Notes under the pieces: model-generated
What the model saw: the letters and a program-made list of their open reading frames with translations, nothing else
Told to the model about the DNA's origin: nothing
Databases searched by the model: none
Assembly: GCA_009746045.1 (NCBI GenBank)
Contig: RPFO01001873.1
Span: 1-58,536, forward strand
Direction of reading: 5' to 3'
DNA length: 58,536 nt
From: Mesostigma viride
Taxonomy: Eukaryota; Streptophyta; Mesostigmatophyceae; Mesostigmatales; Mesostigmataceae
Translations under genes and position numbers: made by a program
Shown: one piece after another, positions 21,493 to 31,929 of the stretch
How positions within the stretch are numbered: position 1 is the stretch's first letter
How the letters are laid out: the number at the start of each line of letters is the position of its first letter

Positions 21493-24400
21493 TTAGACAG
21501 ATAGACCGACTTGACAGTCAGCATTCATGAGCTTCCTCAGTACATTGTACTGGGCTGGGGCCTTGTGTGGCAGCTTTGTCAATGCATCAGCAGGGTTCTC
21601 CTCGCCAGGGATATGCTTCAAGTCAACCAAACTGGCCAACTCCTTCAGCAACAAATAATCCAGGTCCCGGCTCCTGGCCAGCTGCTTGTGAACAAACTGG
21701 ACCATACCCATGCTGTCTGTTAGCAACAACGTCTCCATCTGCAAGGTCCAAGGGGTAACTGAAGCCAGCTCCAGCATTAACTCCTTTATGTACAGGCTGG
21801 ACTGGATCCCCTCGCATATGGCCCTGCATTCTGCCACATCTGAACTGATACAGACCCTCTTCTGCAGTCTGCTGTACCAGCTGAACAAACTTGCCCTGCT
21901 CTGATAAAAAGCAAACAGAGCAGCAGATCTCCCCCTGACCTTGGTAACCTGGCGAGCATCCATGGAACTGTCAACAAAGATCTCCAAGGTGATAGGCTGG
22001 GTAAAGTCAATCCCAGACAAAATCAGATCAGGGGTACTCTCCACCAACCGGGCTATGACTCGAGGCTTCTCATCCTCAAGCACCTCATCAGGCATTCTGC
22101 TATGGACCATCAAAGACGGACCACAGATGCTGGCAAACCAGGCCCACATGCCTCTCAACTCAGGTCCTGCAGCCTGGGTGATCTTCTCTGGCAAGGCCTT
22201 CACAATGGTCTGTTTATAATCTCCTCCAGCCTGAAGCCTGATACTCCACTCCCCGTCCCTCCTGAACAGGGTAGCCTGCATTCCACAGAACACTACAGGC
22301 TTGTTGGGCTCCTGCCACAGCTCCTTGCCCAGTGAAAACTTGCCACTGATGACAGGAATAAACTTCTTCAGCCAGGTCGTGGGGGCTAGCAAATGCAGAT
22401 CATCTCCATGCAAACTAGCATACACTGGCAGACCCTCCCATTGGGCCAGCAGCAAACAGGGATCAACTGAAGACACTCTCAAGCCACACTCACTGATCAG
22501 AGCTTCCTGCAGCGTGAGTCTCCAGATGATTGGGCTCGACCTGAGTCCTTCCAGGCCCTTCAGAATAACCAGGAATTGTTGATGCAGCTCCAGCTTCCAG
22601 ATGGCAGGCACCTCAACACAGTAAGGCTCATCCTGCTTCCACACCCTCCTGGCCACTTCTGGATCAGATTTTAAAAATGCCCTCTTGAAGTCCAGCAGCA
22701 CTGATGACATAGCTGCTCCCCTGTTCAGCAACCCCACGTAGAGACATAGCAAAATTCTCCATGTGTCGTGTAGCATCCCTGGCGTGTATAGCTCCTCTCC
22801 TGGCAGACTCCCCGTGCCGTGATACTCATTCAGGACAGGCCTGACATGGGGCACTGATACCTCATCCACAACCTTCCTCTTCAGCACAAATCTCAAAGCA
22901 AGCTTCCTTGATGCTGGGGGACGTCTGTCTGTTGGTGCAGCACACTCAAACTGCAACCACTCCTCCAATGCCTTGGAGAAGGCGAGCTTCCAAGCCTCAA
23001 ACAAAGTAGGCGAGCTCATCTCTTGGACCAGCTGGTCATATGTCAAAGGAGAGTGTGCAGCAAGGCTCCTGTGAGTTATGCCAATACTGCTGGGGTGCAA
23101 CACAGCTGGAATAACCAAACTGGCCGCTGGGGGCACCTCCCCTTCATCCCATTTTACACCCTTGACCGGCTTGGCCCTGCACCTGACTGGAAATGTTGTC
23201 CTGAAATTTTCTAGGGGAATCATCCCCCAGCCATCTCTTCTCAGAGCTGTAGCTCTGATAGAAATCCCAGGATTGCCCAGAAAATTCTGACCCAAAATCA
23301 CAGGGCCATCATAGTCCTCTAGGACAAGGAAGGTCACATCCACACCCATGACAGGGGCAGTAACCTCTCCCAACACCCTTAGATGCGTCCTACCACTGAA
23401 ATCAGACACCCAGGGGCAACTTGGTTCTCCGACCAGCAGTTCTCCTGTATGCTGAGGTCCCATGACAGAAACCTGTGCATTGGTATCTATCTCCATGGCA
23501 GCTACCTCAGGTTCATCCAACTGGACAAGCTTGGACACCTTAGGCTCCTTCTTGGCTCTTTGCAAAGCCTGTACAATATCTGATAGACGCACACCCCTAG
23601 GCCTGGTGTCGGGCCGTTCCGGAGGTGCAGCCTGTCCGCCTGCTTGCCCAACCACCGTATGTGAAGGTACCCCAGGGGCCGGGCCAGGGTCACCCTGAGG
23701 GCTCGATACAGCTGTAGCACCCTGATCAGGAAGCTCCACGTCACCCCCGCCTTGTACACCAGCGGGCACCTGGAAGAGGTCTCCTTGATTACCTCCCCGG
23801 GGACGGATCTTTGACCAGGACAGACGGTGCACTGCTTGGGAGCCATCAATGGCCACCCAGCACTTATGGCCAGCGGCTTCTACTCGGGTCACCACCCCAT
23901 CATGCCAGCTGCCACGTTTCCCTGGAAAGCTTGGTTCCTTCCACACAACAACCTGTTGTCCAACGTTAGGTTCTAGGACACTCCAGCCCTTGTCTTTCTG
24001 CCTCAGCTTGAGGAACTTGGCCTCTAGCTTCTCCTTCCATGCCTGCTCAGCATCAGCTGGCAGCATCCTGGTATGCAGCATAAGAGGATTGATGGCAATG
24101 TCACCAAAGAACATGGGAGTCCTCAGGTTCAGCCTGTCCTCCACAGAACGTAGCCATGCAGATGTCACAATGGCAGATGACGTCCTTGGAATCCTCTCCA
24201 CCAGCAGCACAGTCTTGATCTCTTGGATGGCTCTCTCCACCACCCCTTGCTGGCCGTGGCTCTCCCTGGGTGTAATCAGCAACTCTGGAAACTCTGGCAG
24301 GTTCTCACAGCACTCAAACTGAATGTCACACTGCAACAACTCCAACCCAGGGTACCTGCTCCTTGTCAACTTCAGAGCAGCAATCAATGTAGGCTTCTCC

Positions 24401-25050
24401 ATGTCAGGCAGGATCTCTAGGGTCTTGTACTTGGTATATCTGTCCACTGCCACCAGCAGCTTCAAACCCCTGATTCTCTGAATATCTACCTGCACATGGC
24501 CTGGCTGCAAAATAGGAGTCCTGGCATGAGACTGCTTGGGCTTTCTAGCAACTAGCCTGCACTTGCAAGCTTGAGCAACCTGTTGGCAGATGGAGTACAA
24601 CTCACTTCCTCCCAGCCGTCTAGCAACTTGCAAAGACTGAGCTGCATGGCCAAACATGGTATGCAACCTTGAGGCAATGTCATACAAGAGAGAAAACCTT
24701 TTATTGTCATTATTAGCACTCAAGGTATGTACAGATCCCTTATGTACAGGAGGCACCAGGGTCGTGCCTGTCAGACTGTCTCCAGCCCTATCCTCATCCT
24801 GACCATCCTGTGCCAGTCCTGCACGGTCAGAATGCTTCTGAGATCCACCTGGGTCCACATCACCAGGTCCTACCTCAGGCTCAGCACCGCCATGGCGGGC
24901 ACGTTGGCGAGTAACCACTGCAGCTACAGCTGGCATACTCTCTGTGGTAACCAAGCTTGCCCCATCGTGTCCAATAGGCTCTTTCACTAGAGCATGGGGC
25001 TGCCCCTCACTGCTGTCACTAGCAGCTTCATTACACACCCCTGGGGGCAC
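21493..25050 (-). CDS. pol: pol of element 2: integrase, protease-like, RT, RNase H
   Basis: The frame is 1,185 codons. Residues 118-160 hold a His/Cys cluster (LHTMFGH, CKC). The integrase core follows (HVQVDIQRI, D near 189; LLQCDIQ, D near 242; HGQQGVVERAIQEIK, E near 272). A retropepsin-like domain lies at 518-600, with MEIDTNAQVSVM and the flap-side motif VILGQNFL; its active triad reads DTN rather than DTG. RT (715-910) has LLDFKRAFLKSD, GLEGLRSSPIIWRL and YASLHGDDLHLL, with GDD for the usual VDD. RNase H (about 1015-1170) has SSDVAECRAI, LLTDSMGM and HIPGEENPADALTKL. RT and RNase H are copia-like. The domain order is not that of copia (PR-IN-RT-RH). The start shown is a GTG; the frame is open upstream to an in-frame TGA at 25084-25086. 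Confidence 0.85.
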   Translation of the reverse strand: MPPGVCNEAASDSSEGQPHALVKEPIGHDGASLVTTESMPAVAAVVTRQRARHGGAEPEVGPGDVDPGGSQKHSDRAGLAQDGQDEDRAGDSLTGTTLVPPVHKGSVHTLSANNDNKRFSLLYDIASRLHTMFGHAAQSLQVARRLGGSELYSICQQVAQACKCRLVARKPKQSHARTPILQPGHVQVDIQRIRGLKLLVAVDRYTKYKTLEILPDMEKPTLIAALKLTRSRYPGLELLQCDIQFECCENLPEFPELLITPRESHGQQGVVERAIQEIKTVLLVERIPRTSSAIVTSAWLRSVEDRLNLRTPMFFGDIAINPLMLHTRMLPADAEQAWKEKLEAKFLKLRQKDKGWSVLEPNVGQQVVVWKEPSFPGKRGSWHDGVVTRVEAAGHKCWVAIDGSQAVHRLSWSKIRPRGGNQGDLFQVPAGVQGGGDVELPDQGATAVSSPQGDPGPAPGVPSHTVVGQAGGQAAPPERPDTRPRGVRLSDIVQALQRAKKEPKVSKLVQLDEPEVAAMEIDTNAQVSVMGPQHTGELLVGEPSCPWVSDFSGRTHLRVLGEVTAPVMGVDVTFLVLEDYDGPVILGQNFLGNPGISIRATALRRDGWGMIPLENFRTTFPVRCRAKPVKGVKWDEGEVPPAASLVIPAVLHPSSIGITHRSLAAHSPLTYDQLVQEMSSPTLFEAWKLAFSKALEEWLQFECAAPTDRRPPASRKLALRFVLKRKVVDEVSVPHVRPVLNEYHGTGSLPGEELYTPGMLHDTWRILLCLYVGLLNRGAAMSSVLLDFKRAFLKSDPEVARRVWKQDEPYCVEVPAIWKLELHQQFLVILKGLEGLRSSPIIWRLTLQEALISECGLRVSSVDPCLLLAQWEGLPVYASLHGDDLHLLAPTTWLKKFIPVISGKFSLGKELWQEPNKPVVFCGMQATLFRRDGEWSIRLQAGGDYKQTIVKALPEKITQAAGPELRGMWAWFASICGPSLMVHSRMPDEVLEDEKPRVIARLVESTPDLILSGIDFTQPITLEIFVDSSMDARQVTKVRGRSAALFAFYQSRASLFSWYSRLQKRVCISSDVAECRAICEGIQSSLYIKELMLELASVTPWTLQMETLLLTDSMGMVQFVHKQLARSRDLDYLLLKELASLVDLKHIPGEENPADALTKLPHKAPAQYNVLRKLMNADCQVGLSV

Positions 25051-25083
25051 CCTCCAGGGTTCAGGGATGTGTGCAGGCTCATA

Positions 25084-25530
25084 TCAATGATCAGCAGCCT
25101 TGCCCTTGCCCTTGTCCTGGGATGGACCAGCCTTGTCCTTGCTGCCACCCTGAGCTGGCTTGCTCTGACCTTCCTGCCTCAGGTACGAGGGACACTCATT
25201 CCTGAAGTGACCCTTCCCCTGGCAGAAATAACATTCCACCTGACTGATGTCCCGTGAGGTCCCACTGCTGGGCCCAGCCTTGGGAGGACCACCCACCCTC
25301 TTGAAGTCAAACTGGGACTGTGGATGTCCCGACTTCGGCGGGGTCCCCCGTCCAGCCCTTCTGTCACGCCCCCTCCTGGACCTTCCTCGACCCCTTGAAG
25401 AGGTCTCAGGCCCTCTCGAGGACGCTGGGCCCCCGTGGCCCGATCCCCTCATGGACTTAACCGTGGGTTCAGTGGCCTCCTCATCATTCTGACGAGGGCG
25501 CTTACCCCCACGTACTTGCCGCTGAAACAC
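25084..25530 (-). CDS. gag: gag C-terminal part with zinc knuckle, element 2
   Basis: This 148-codon frame is rich in Arg, Gly and Lys. It carries a CCHC knuckle (CYFCQGKGHFRNEC, CX2CX4HX4C) that binds RNA during packaging. It overlaps the end of the gag frame by 82 bases in a -1 relation, at a GTGGGGGT run near 25506. It is in the same frame as pol, separated only by TGA 25084-25086. It is probably the C-terminal half of gag, reached by frameshifting or split by a one-base loss in the G run. Confidence 0.75.
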   Translation of the reverse strand: MFQRQVRGGKRPRQNDEEATEPTVKSMRGSGHGGPASSRGPETSSRGRGRSRRGRDRRAGRGTPPKSGHPQSQFDFKRVGGPPKAGPSSGTSRDISQVECYFCQGKGHFRNECPSYLRQEGQSKPAQGGSKDKAGPSQDKGKGKAADH

Positions 25531-26270
25531 TCATACAACTGATCCGTCATGGCTGCCCAGCCATGGACCTGTCGCATGTGGATGGTCACATTATCCATGG
25601 TGACCGGATCCAGTTGCAGCGACTTGAGAAAGTCGCCCATGGCCATCCGATCTGCGACGAAGAAGCCCTTGGCCATGGCGTCCTCCCTCAGCTTGACGAA
25701 GTCTTCAAAGGCGTGGACCACTAGTTGCCCCTTGATGGGCTTGTAGTCCAGGTATTCTTGCTTCAGGTGGGACCCATCTATGGTCCTCTTGTCACTCAGG
25801 AACGACCTGAGTCGCGTCATAAACGCCGTCCAGGTGTCCCCCGCCGCGTGTCGCTCCCGAACAAACTTGAACAGCCGCCTCGCCGACTGCCGTATGTAGG
25901 CACTAGACGCCAGGATGCGAAGCTTGTCACCGTTGTATATCTCCGTGTACAAGTTCATGTCCTCTAACATCCTCTCAGCATCCCGGGGCTGCCAATTGTC
26001 CTTGATGGACTGAAACTGGCCTAGCACCGCGTACCCCTCAGCAACAGTTGGTCGCTTAGGCGCCGCTTGATCTGCGGCTGGCGCGTGCTGCCCGCCCTGC
26101 GATCCTTGGCTCTGATTATCTGGCACCTCAGCCTGGTCTCCCAGCGCCTGGCCGTCCCCGCGTCCATCGCGTCCACCGCGTCCATCGCGTCCATCTCGTC
26201 CATCCAGCCCAGCGCCGCGCCGTCCGAAGCCCATAAAGCCCGCTTGTTGGTTGATAGCTCCATCCTCCAT
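25449..26270 (-). CDS. gag: gag capsid part, element 2
   Basis: This 273-codon frame starts at ATG 26268-26270. It has an Arg/Asp/Gly-rich head (DGRDGRGGRDGRGDG), then a helical capsid-like part (VLGQFQSIKDNWQPRDAER, AFMTRLRSFLSD, HAFEDFVKLREDAMAKG) resembling copia/gypsy gag folds. The last 20 or so codons after CFSGKYVG probably differ from the original protein, because the zinc-knuckle frame continues there instead. Confidence 0.8.
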   Translation of the reverse strand: MEDGAINQQAGFMGFGRRGAGLDGRDGRDGRGGRDGRGDGQALGDQAEVPDNQSQGSQGGQHAPAADQAAPKRPTVAEGYAVLGQFQSIKDNWQPRDAERMLEDMNLYTEIYNGDKLRILASSAYIRQSARRLFKFVRERHAAGDTWTAFMTRLRSFLSDKRTIDGSHLKQEYLDYKPIKGQLVVHAFEDFVKLREDAMAKGFFVADRMAMGDFLKSLQLDPVTMDNVTIHMRQVHGWAAMTDQLYECFSGKYVGVSALVRMMRRPLNPRLSP

Positions 26271-26404
26271 GATGGCCTCTGTTCAGATCTGCTACAGCCA
26301 GCCAAGTGGCCAAGCAGCAATTAAAGCAATATAAGCTACTGAACAAGAAAGGAAAGTGCCAAGTGTTACCACTCAGGCAAGACCACCACGGCTGGCCCCA
26401 GGCG

Positions 26405-27290
26405 CGTCCTGGTTCTCCTTGTCGCTGTCGTCGTCGCTGTCGCTCACCACAATCAGCTCTGGTACCCTGCTACCTGCTGCGCCGTCGTCGACCCGCTGTC
26501 GGCCCGCGATGACTGAATCGTCACCGTTGGTAAAGTAGACAGGTGACAACCCGTCGTTGGCCCTCGCGGATTGTACGTTGGCACCTCGTGGTCGCCAAGT
26601 GTCTCGTCGCCTAGCCCAGCGACACCCCCTGCCCTACCTCAAGGTCACTATCGTACCCAAGAGGTGCAAACTCCTCCCAACGCGTCACACGAACGCGAAG
26701 GGGCGGGGCAGCTCCTGAAAAGGAACTCTTACTCGCTCTGGAAACCTGCCGACTCTTGTCGCGCGCTGTCCTCCGGCGATGGCTTCCGCTGTCGCCCCGA
26801 CCTCTGCAAGCCGCCTGTGATGCTCCGCTCCGCGTCGTTCACGCCTAACTGGTCCCGCTGCAACACCCTCGTCGCCGATGCCGCCTGCGAAAGCACGTGG
26901 TACTCCCGCGCCCGCTACTGTCGGCACAAACTCGTGTCGCCCTGCGCCAGCTGCCTCCGCAACCTCGCCTCGCCTTGCTGCCAACTCCGTCCGCACTCGC
27001 TCTGCTACTGCAGTAATCACCGTCTGGATGCCGACCAACCCGTGAAGCTCCTGCTCAAGGTCGTCGATGCTCCGGTGCTCCGGAATGACGATGGTTTGTA
27101 CGTGTCGCAGAATTCGCTCCCAATCTTCGACCTGGTCGTCGACGAATTGCACGAAGCTGCGATTTACAGGCGGACGATCTGCAAGCAACAAAGATAGATC
27201 CCGAACGACACGGCGTAATTCAGGAGAAATCGAACCCCCAGCAGACTGCCGAAACCGGAAATCCTGCTGCCGTTGTTCCTCCTGCACCAT
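26405..27290 (-). pseudogene. decayed extra reading frame upstream of gag, element 2
   Basis: Between the 5' LTR and gag lies a protein-like region read in several frames. The first part (ATG 27288-27290, 201 open codons to 26685) begins MVQEEQRQQDFRFRQSAGG and has helical stretches (DDLEQELHGLVGIQTV). From about 26960 another frame reads more naturally (YHVLSQAASATRVLQRDQ). After 26685 two further frame changes lead to an acidic tail (ELIVVSDSDDDSDKENQD) ending at TGA near 26380. Function unknown. It could be an N-terminal gag extension or an accessory protein. At least three frame breaks make it a pseudogene as read. Confidence 0.5.
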
Positions 27291-27383
27291 TCACCACCAG
27301 ACGAGCTCCTCTCGTCGTAAACGCTGCACACCGCAACCGGCAACGACCCTCCTGGCCGTTCCGCTGAGACTGGTTGTAATTTG

Positions 27384-28079
27384 AGTTAAGCTTTCTTAGC
27401 ACACGCAATGTGAAGGATATGGTTGCAATGCAGCAATGTGTGATATGGTTGGAAACGGAGCTTTGTTAAATCGGATAATGTTTACAGCGCTCACACACTT
27501 GAGGCTTGTACACGAGCTTGCCAAGTCAAGGCACAACACGTGAGGCGGGCTCGCAAGAGATGCCCATTTGGCACTGGCCTATTGTTTATATACTTGTGCA
27601 CTGTGCTTGCTAGTCCTGAGCAGCCTAGGAGGCCTGCTCAGTAATAACACCCCCGGTACAGTATTCACTACCTGTACAGCGCCCAGCTCCTATTCAGTAG
27701 GTCTGCCATACAGGCACAGTGACCACAGAGCACAGTCCACAGTGACTATTGCATCTGCACCTAGAAGCCCAGGACTAAGCCTGCGGTACCAACAGACCAC
27801 AGGTTAAGGTTCCTATTTCCTGCGTACGACGTATTAATCCAATACCGTCGTAGGTACAGCACCTAATTCCTGTCAGCCCAGGAATTACTGTCGACCCCAT
27901 ATGTCGTCGGCAAATATTCACGTCCGACTTAGAAGAACAGCCGGCTCGCGCTCGCGCGCGACCGGGAAGTCGGAACGCCATAACTTTCTTGATACTCGTC
28001 GGAATGAACTCGTTCCGGTGCCGCTGGAATCGCAGAGATATGCCGAATCAGGATCACGCCAATGCGCTTGGCGTTAACT
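27384..28079 (-). repeat. 5' LTR of element 2
   Basis: This 696-bp copy differs from 20048-20744 by a C/T near its inner edge, one T deletion, and three or so further substitutions. Confidence 0.92.
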
Positions 28080-28178
28080 TATTGTGCATAATTTCGGGTT
28101 TCCGTTCCGGCCTACGCATCTCGCCTATGATCATCCGATCTGGTTGCTCGCGAATGGCGACAATCATCATTGATGCCA

Positions 28179-28815
<637 letters not shown>

Positions 28816-28879
28816 GTAGTACTCACTGAGTTGGCGACCCCGGCCTCATGAGTACCGGACCCCCTAATTCCTTGAGTTC

Positions 28880-29300
28880 TCCGGCCTCCCACTCCGCCCC
28901 CCCTGAGTGAGCGGCAGCGGGGGTGGGGGGTGGGGTGGGATAGACCCCACCCCGAAGGGGCCGGGGGGGGGGCGGGGCGGGGCACCCCGCCTGGCCCCTA
29001 CTCACTTACCCCAGTCAACCGACCTTTACCACTAGGGGGTGGGTGGGTTGCCACCACCGTCATGATGACCCCCCCCCCCCCTATTTCCCCTGCATAGTAA
29101 TACGGAAGGGGGCCAGAAGGGGGGGGGGGGGGGGGGGGGGGGTCTCAACCCGCCCCTGGCTACTTGTTCCCTCCGTCAACCTGTACCAGGGGCCGGGTGG
29201 GTGGGGGGCGGACCCTTGAGCAATGAACCCCCCCCACCACCACCCGGCCTCATTTGGGGTGGGGGGCGGCCGGGTGGGAGGTGTCTGAAACCCCCCCCCC
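28880..29300. repeat. G- and C-run rich DNA, left block
   Basis: Long homopolymer runs (up to about 20 G near 29120, 15 C near 29290) occur with recurring GTACCAGGGGCCGGG and CTCAACCCG words. Related words recur in the right block (30320-30690). Several G-tracts could form quadruplexes. Confidence 0.8.
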
Positions 29301-29308
29301 CCCCCCAG

Positions 29309-30317
29309 TGCACACTCGCTCCGGGATTGTCGCGATGATCAGCCAACTATTTACTACGAGTTCAGTCGAGCAATGAGTAGTAGTCATCATCCCATCTGAG
29401 TATTGGGAGCTCCCCGAGGACGCGCGACCAACCCATGATATGGGGCGCGGACGGTCAGTTGCCCACCAATACTGACGCGCGATCGAAGCGCCAAGCGACT
29501 GCCACGAAGCGCCGAGGGGACTGAATCAATGACTGCCACCCCCCCCCCCCCAAAAAAAAAGCAATACGCAAGAAGGGCCCGCCTTAATTAAGTGAGCGAA
29601 GCGAGCGGCCGCTTCAGCGGACTACTCTCCGGAGAGCAGCGAAGGAGCACGTCACGATTCCTCTCCGGAGCGCAGCGAAGGAGCACGTCGGTTACTTCGA
29701 ATTGACTCACGGTACCTACTCGTTGGCTTGAATTAAACATAAACTGCGTTGGTCGTCTCCTTGATAAACGGCAGGGGCACCGCGGGCGGTAGAGTAGCAG
29801 CGGGTGAGTACGTGGGCGCCGGGTCGCACGCCGGGCACGGCTAACCTTTGCAGGGCCGCGCGGGGGGGTGCCGGTGGTGGGTGGGCCGACTGCGGGACAG
29901 ACTGCGGGCGCGGCGGCGCGGCGGGCAAATGCCGCGTGGCGTACCAGATGGGCGAGCGGGTGCCGGTCCGCGGCCCACAATTCACCAACGGGCGGGTGTG
30001 GCCAGCCCGCATCGAGCGAGGACGGCGGGAGTGGCCGCGGGCGCGCATGGCATGTGTGCGCCAGCATAACATGGACGTGGGCCACTACTACGGCGGGCCC
30101 TGCGGGCGTGTACCCGCTAGCCCGGCGCTGCGGCCGGGATCGGAGGGCCGCGGGCGGCCGGACCCCGGCCTATTTTGGGCTAGGCGGGCGAATGAAGCCA
30201 GCGAGTACGTCACTCTACCACAAAGGTAGTCTCACAAAAGCTGAGTTAAATGGCTGTTCGCGACAATCCCGGAGCCGGTAGTTAACCGGTCCATGAGCCA
30301 CTATGAGTGTGCACAGC
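29309..30317. repeat. inverted repeat ends flanking a GC-rich ORF
   Basis: The left end holds GTGCACACTC and GCTCCGGGATTGTCGCG. The right end holds their reverse complements (CGCGACAATCCCGGAGC at about 30258 and GAGTGTGCAC at about 30308), with an extra about 30 bases between the two words. This suggests a transposon-like or foldback unit of about 1 kb between the G/C-run blocks. Confidence 0.5.
29804..30229 (+). CDS. GC-rich open frame, unrecognised
   Basis: This 141-codon frame contains QMGERVPVRGPQFTNGRVWP and ACVRQHNMDVGHYYGGPCG. It looks partly protein-like, but high GC makes chance frames likely and other frames are open too. A GTGAGTACG donor-like word at about 29801 and TTTGCAG at about 29851 would define a 50-bp intron. 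No family recognised. Confidence 0.2.
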   Translation: MSTWAPGRTPGTANLCRAARGGAGGGWADCGTDCGRGGAAGKCRVAYQMGERVPVRGPQFTNGRVWPARIERGRREWPRARMACVRQHNMDVGHYYGGPCGRVPASPALRPGSEGRGRPDPGLFWARRANEASEYVTLPQR

Positions 30318-30319
30318 TT

Positions 30320-30690
30320 ATCCGGCCCCCCCCCCGGCCCCCCCCCCTGACTGACGAATCATGGGTGGGGGGTTGGGGGGGGTCTGACCCTGAGGGCCCC
30401 CCAGGCCCCCCTCGAGGGGGGTGGGGGGGGGGTGGGGGTGGGGGGTCGCAACCCACTCCCGCTACCCGGCCCCTCAACTTGTACTACCATGCAGGGGGGG
30501 CCGGGGGGCGGGGCGGGGGCCGCCCTCCCCCCCCCCCCCTTTCTTCGGTTCCCCTGCTAGCCTACTACATAAGGGGCCGGGGGCAGGGGGGCGGGGTCTC
30601 AAGTCTCAACCCGTCCCTAACCCTAGTCAACCTTGTACCAGGGGGCCGGGGTGGCGTTCGGACCCTCAACCCCCCACCATGACACTCGGA
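30320..30690. repeat. G- and C-run rich DNA, right block
   Basis: It has runs of G and C similar to 28880-29300, with GTACCAGGGGGCCGGGG at about 30635 and CTCAACCCGTCC at about 30605. The two blocks share words in direct orientation. Confidence 0.75.
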
Positions 30691-31499
30691 CACCGACGCA
30701 AGCATGCCCGGCAGACCCGTCCCCTATCCGCATACTTTCTTACCTCAGTGTAGTCATTTGCCGACCCCACTCATATGGTGGGACCCGCCTATTAATTAAT
30801 ATAAAGACTCGTGCTCCCGTTGGGGAGTCACGGAGCATTAACCGACCCCCGCGATGGACACATCCACTATTAATTACCCTATCGGCGCGGGAATAAACTC
30901 AACTCAACTCAGTCATCCGTCTGGCGCATACCGACTGTAGATATTTACCGCTCAACTTGCCTCACCGATGAAATATTCGAGCCAGCTGGGTTCATGAGTT
31001 CAGCGAATGAAGGACAAGTGAACATCTATTAGTCAACGTTCAGCCGTTGTCAGACCATGCCCTGAGTAGAAGTTGCCGGAACGTGGAGGAAAAGGTGCTG
31101 ATCAGTTTACTCTGTTCTAGCCGGCTAGGTATTGTTGTTCATTGTTGGAGCCGGTCTGGTCATAGCCAGACAGAGATTGTATAGCGGCCGAGGGCCGGAA
31201 TATATTTAGTCTATAATCGGATGCATGGCACTTCGTCGGTTGTTGTCGCCCCCGCCGCATAAGAGATTTGGAAACGAGGGCCAGGACACTTCGATCAACA
31301 ACAGCAGTGACGTGTACGGTTGCATCATCAGAGACACGAGATGGTAACAGCAGCTTTGGTGTGTCCTAGCAATCGAGATCACACCAAGTACACCCTCCGC
31401 ATTGCCGGGTAAGTTTACTAAATAATTATGAGGCTGGGCGCCGGCCAGCTGCAAACGATAAATAAAACAAAAGAATTTTAATTAACTAATTCCCGAGTG

Positions 31500-31745
31500 T
31501 AGTGAACTGTAGTTTTTGAAGCTACCAAACAAACAAAGAAAGTGTAAATAAATATTATTTTACTGTCACGTGTGCAGCTTTCTCGCTAACAAACAAAGAA
31601 ATATGATTTCTGGCTGAAAAATGTGCTTTTCCTAGCCGTAAGAGCAGTGCATCCGGCTGGGTTATACAGAACAAAGTCAACAAACAAAGAATTATTAAAT
31701 TTCGCAGCCAGTTCAACGGTTGTTCGGTAACCAAACAAACAAACT
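31500..31745. repeat. AACAAACAAAGAA words
   Basis: Four AACAAACAAA(G)-type words recur at intervals of about 55-90 bp in AT-rich intergenic DNA. No coding frame is seen between 30.9 and 31.9 kb. Confidence 0.5.
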
Positions 31746-31929
31746 AATAATTAATTAATTGGGCGGGTACAGTAGCACTTTCAACCAATAAAACGCTAAT
31801 GTCTAATTCCGAAGGGCCTTTTGGCTGAACTGAATTAAAACTACCAATGCGGAGGGTGTAGCCGCGATGGGATTGGCTTGGGGTGGAGTCGTGGACCGCG
31901 TGACCAGCGACTGCAGTCCTTGATGTGAC

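Larger units (their letters stand above)
20048..28079 (-). mobile_element. full-length LTR retrotransposon with divergent copia-like enzymes
   Basis: The element reads from 28079 to 20048 (8,032 bp). LTRs are 697 and 696 bp, starting AGTTAACGCC and ending CTTAACT in element orientation. The target duplication TATTG (20043-20047 and 28080-28084) is exact. The purine tract AAGAAAAGAAAGGATTGG abuts the 3' LTR. LTR copies show about five differences. From 5' to 3' it holds a decayed extra reading frame, gag, a zinc-knuckle frame and an enzyme frame in which integrase precedes a retropepsin-like domain and RT. The bases just inside the 5' LTR (CAAATTACAACC) lack the expected TGG of a tRNA primer site. 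Confidence 0.92.
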
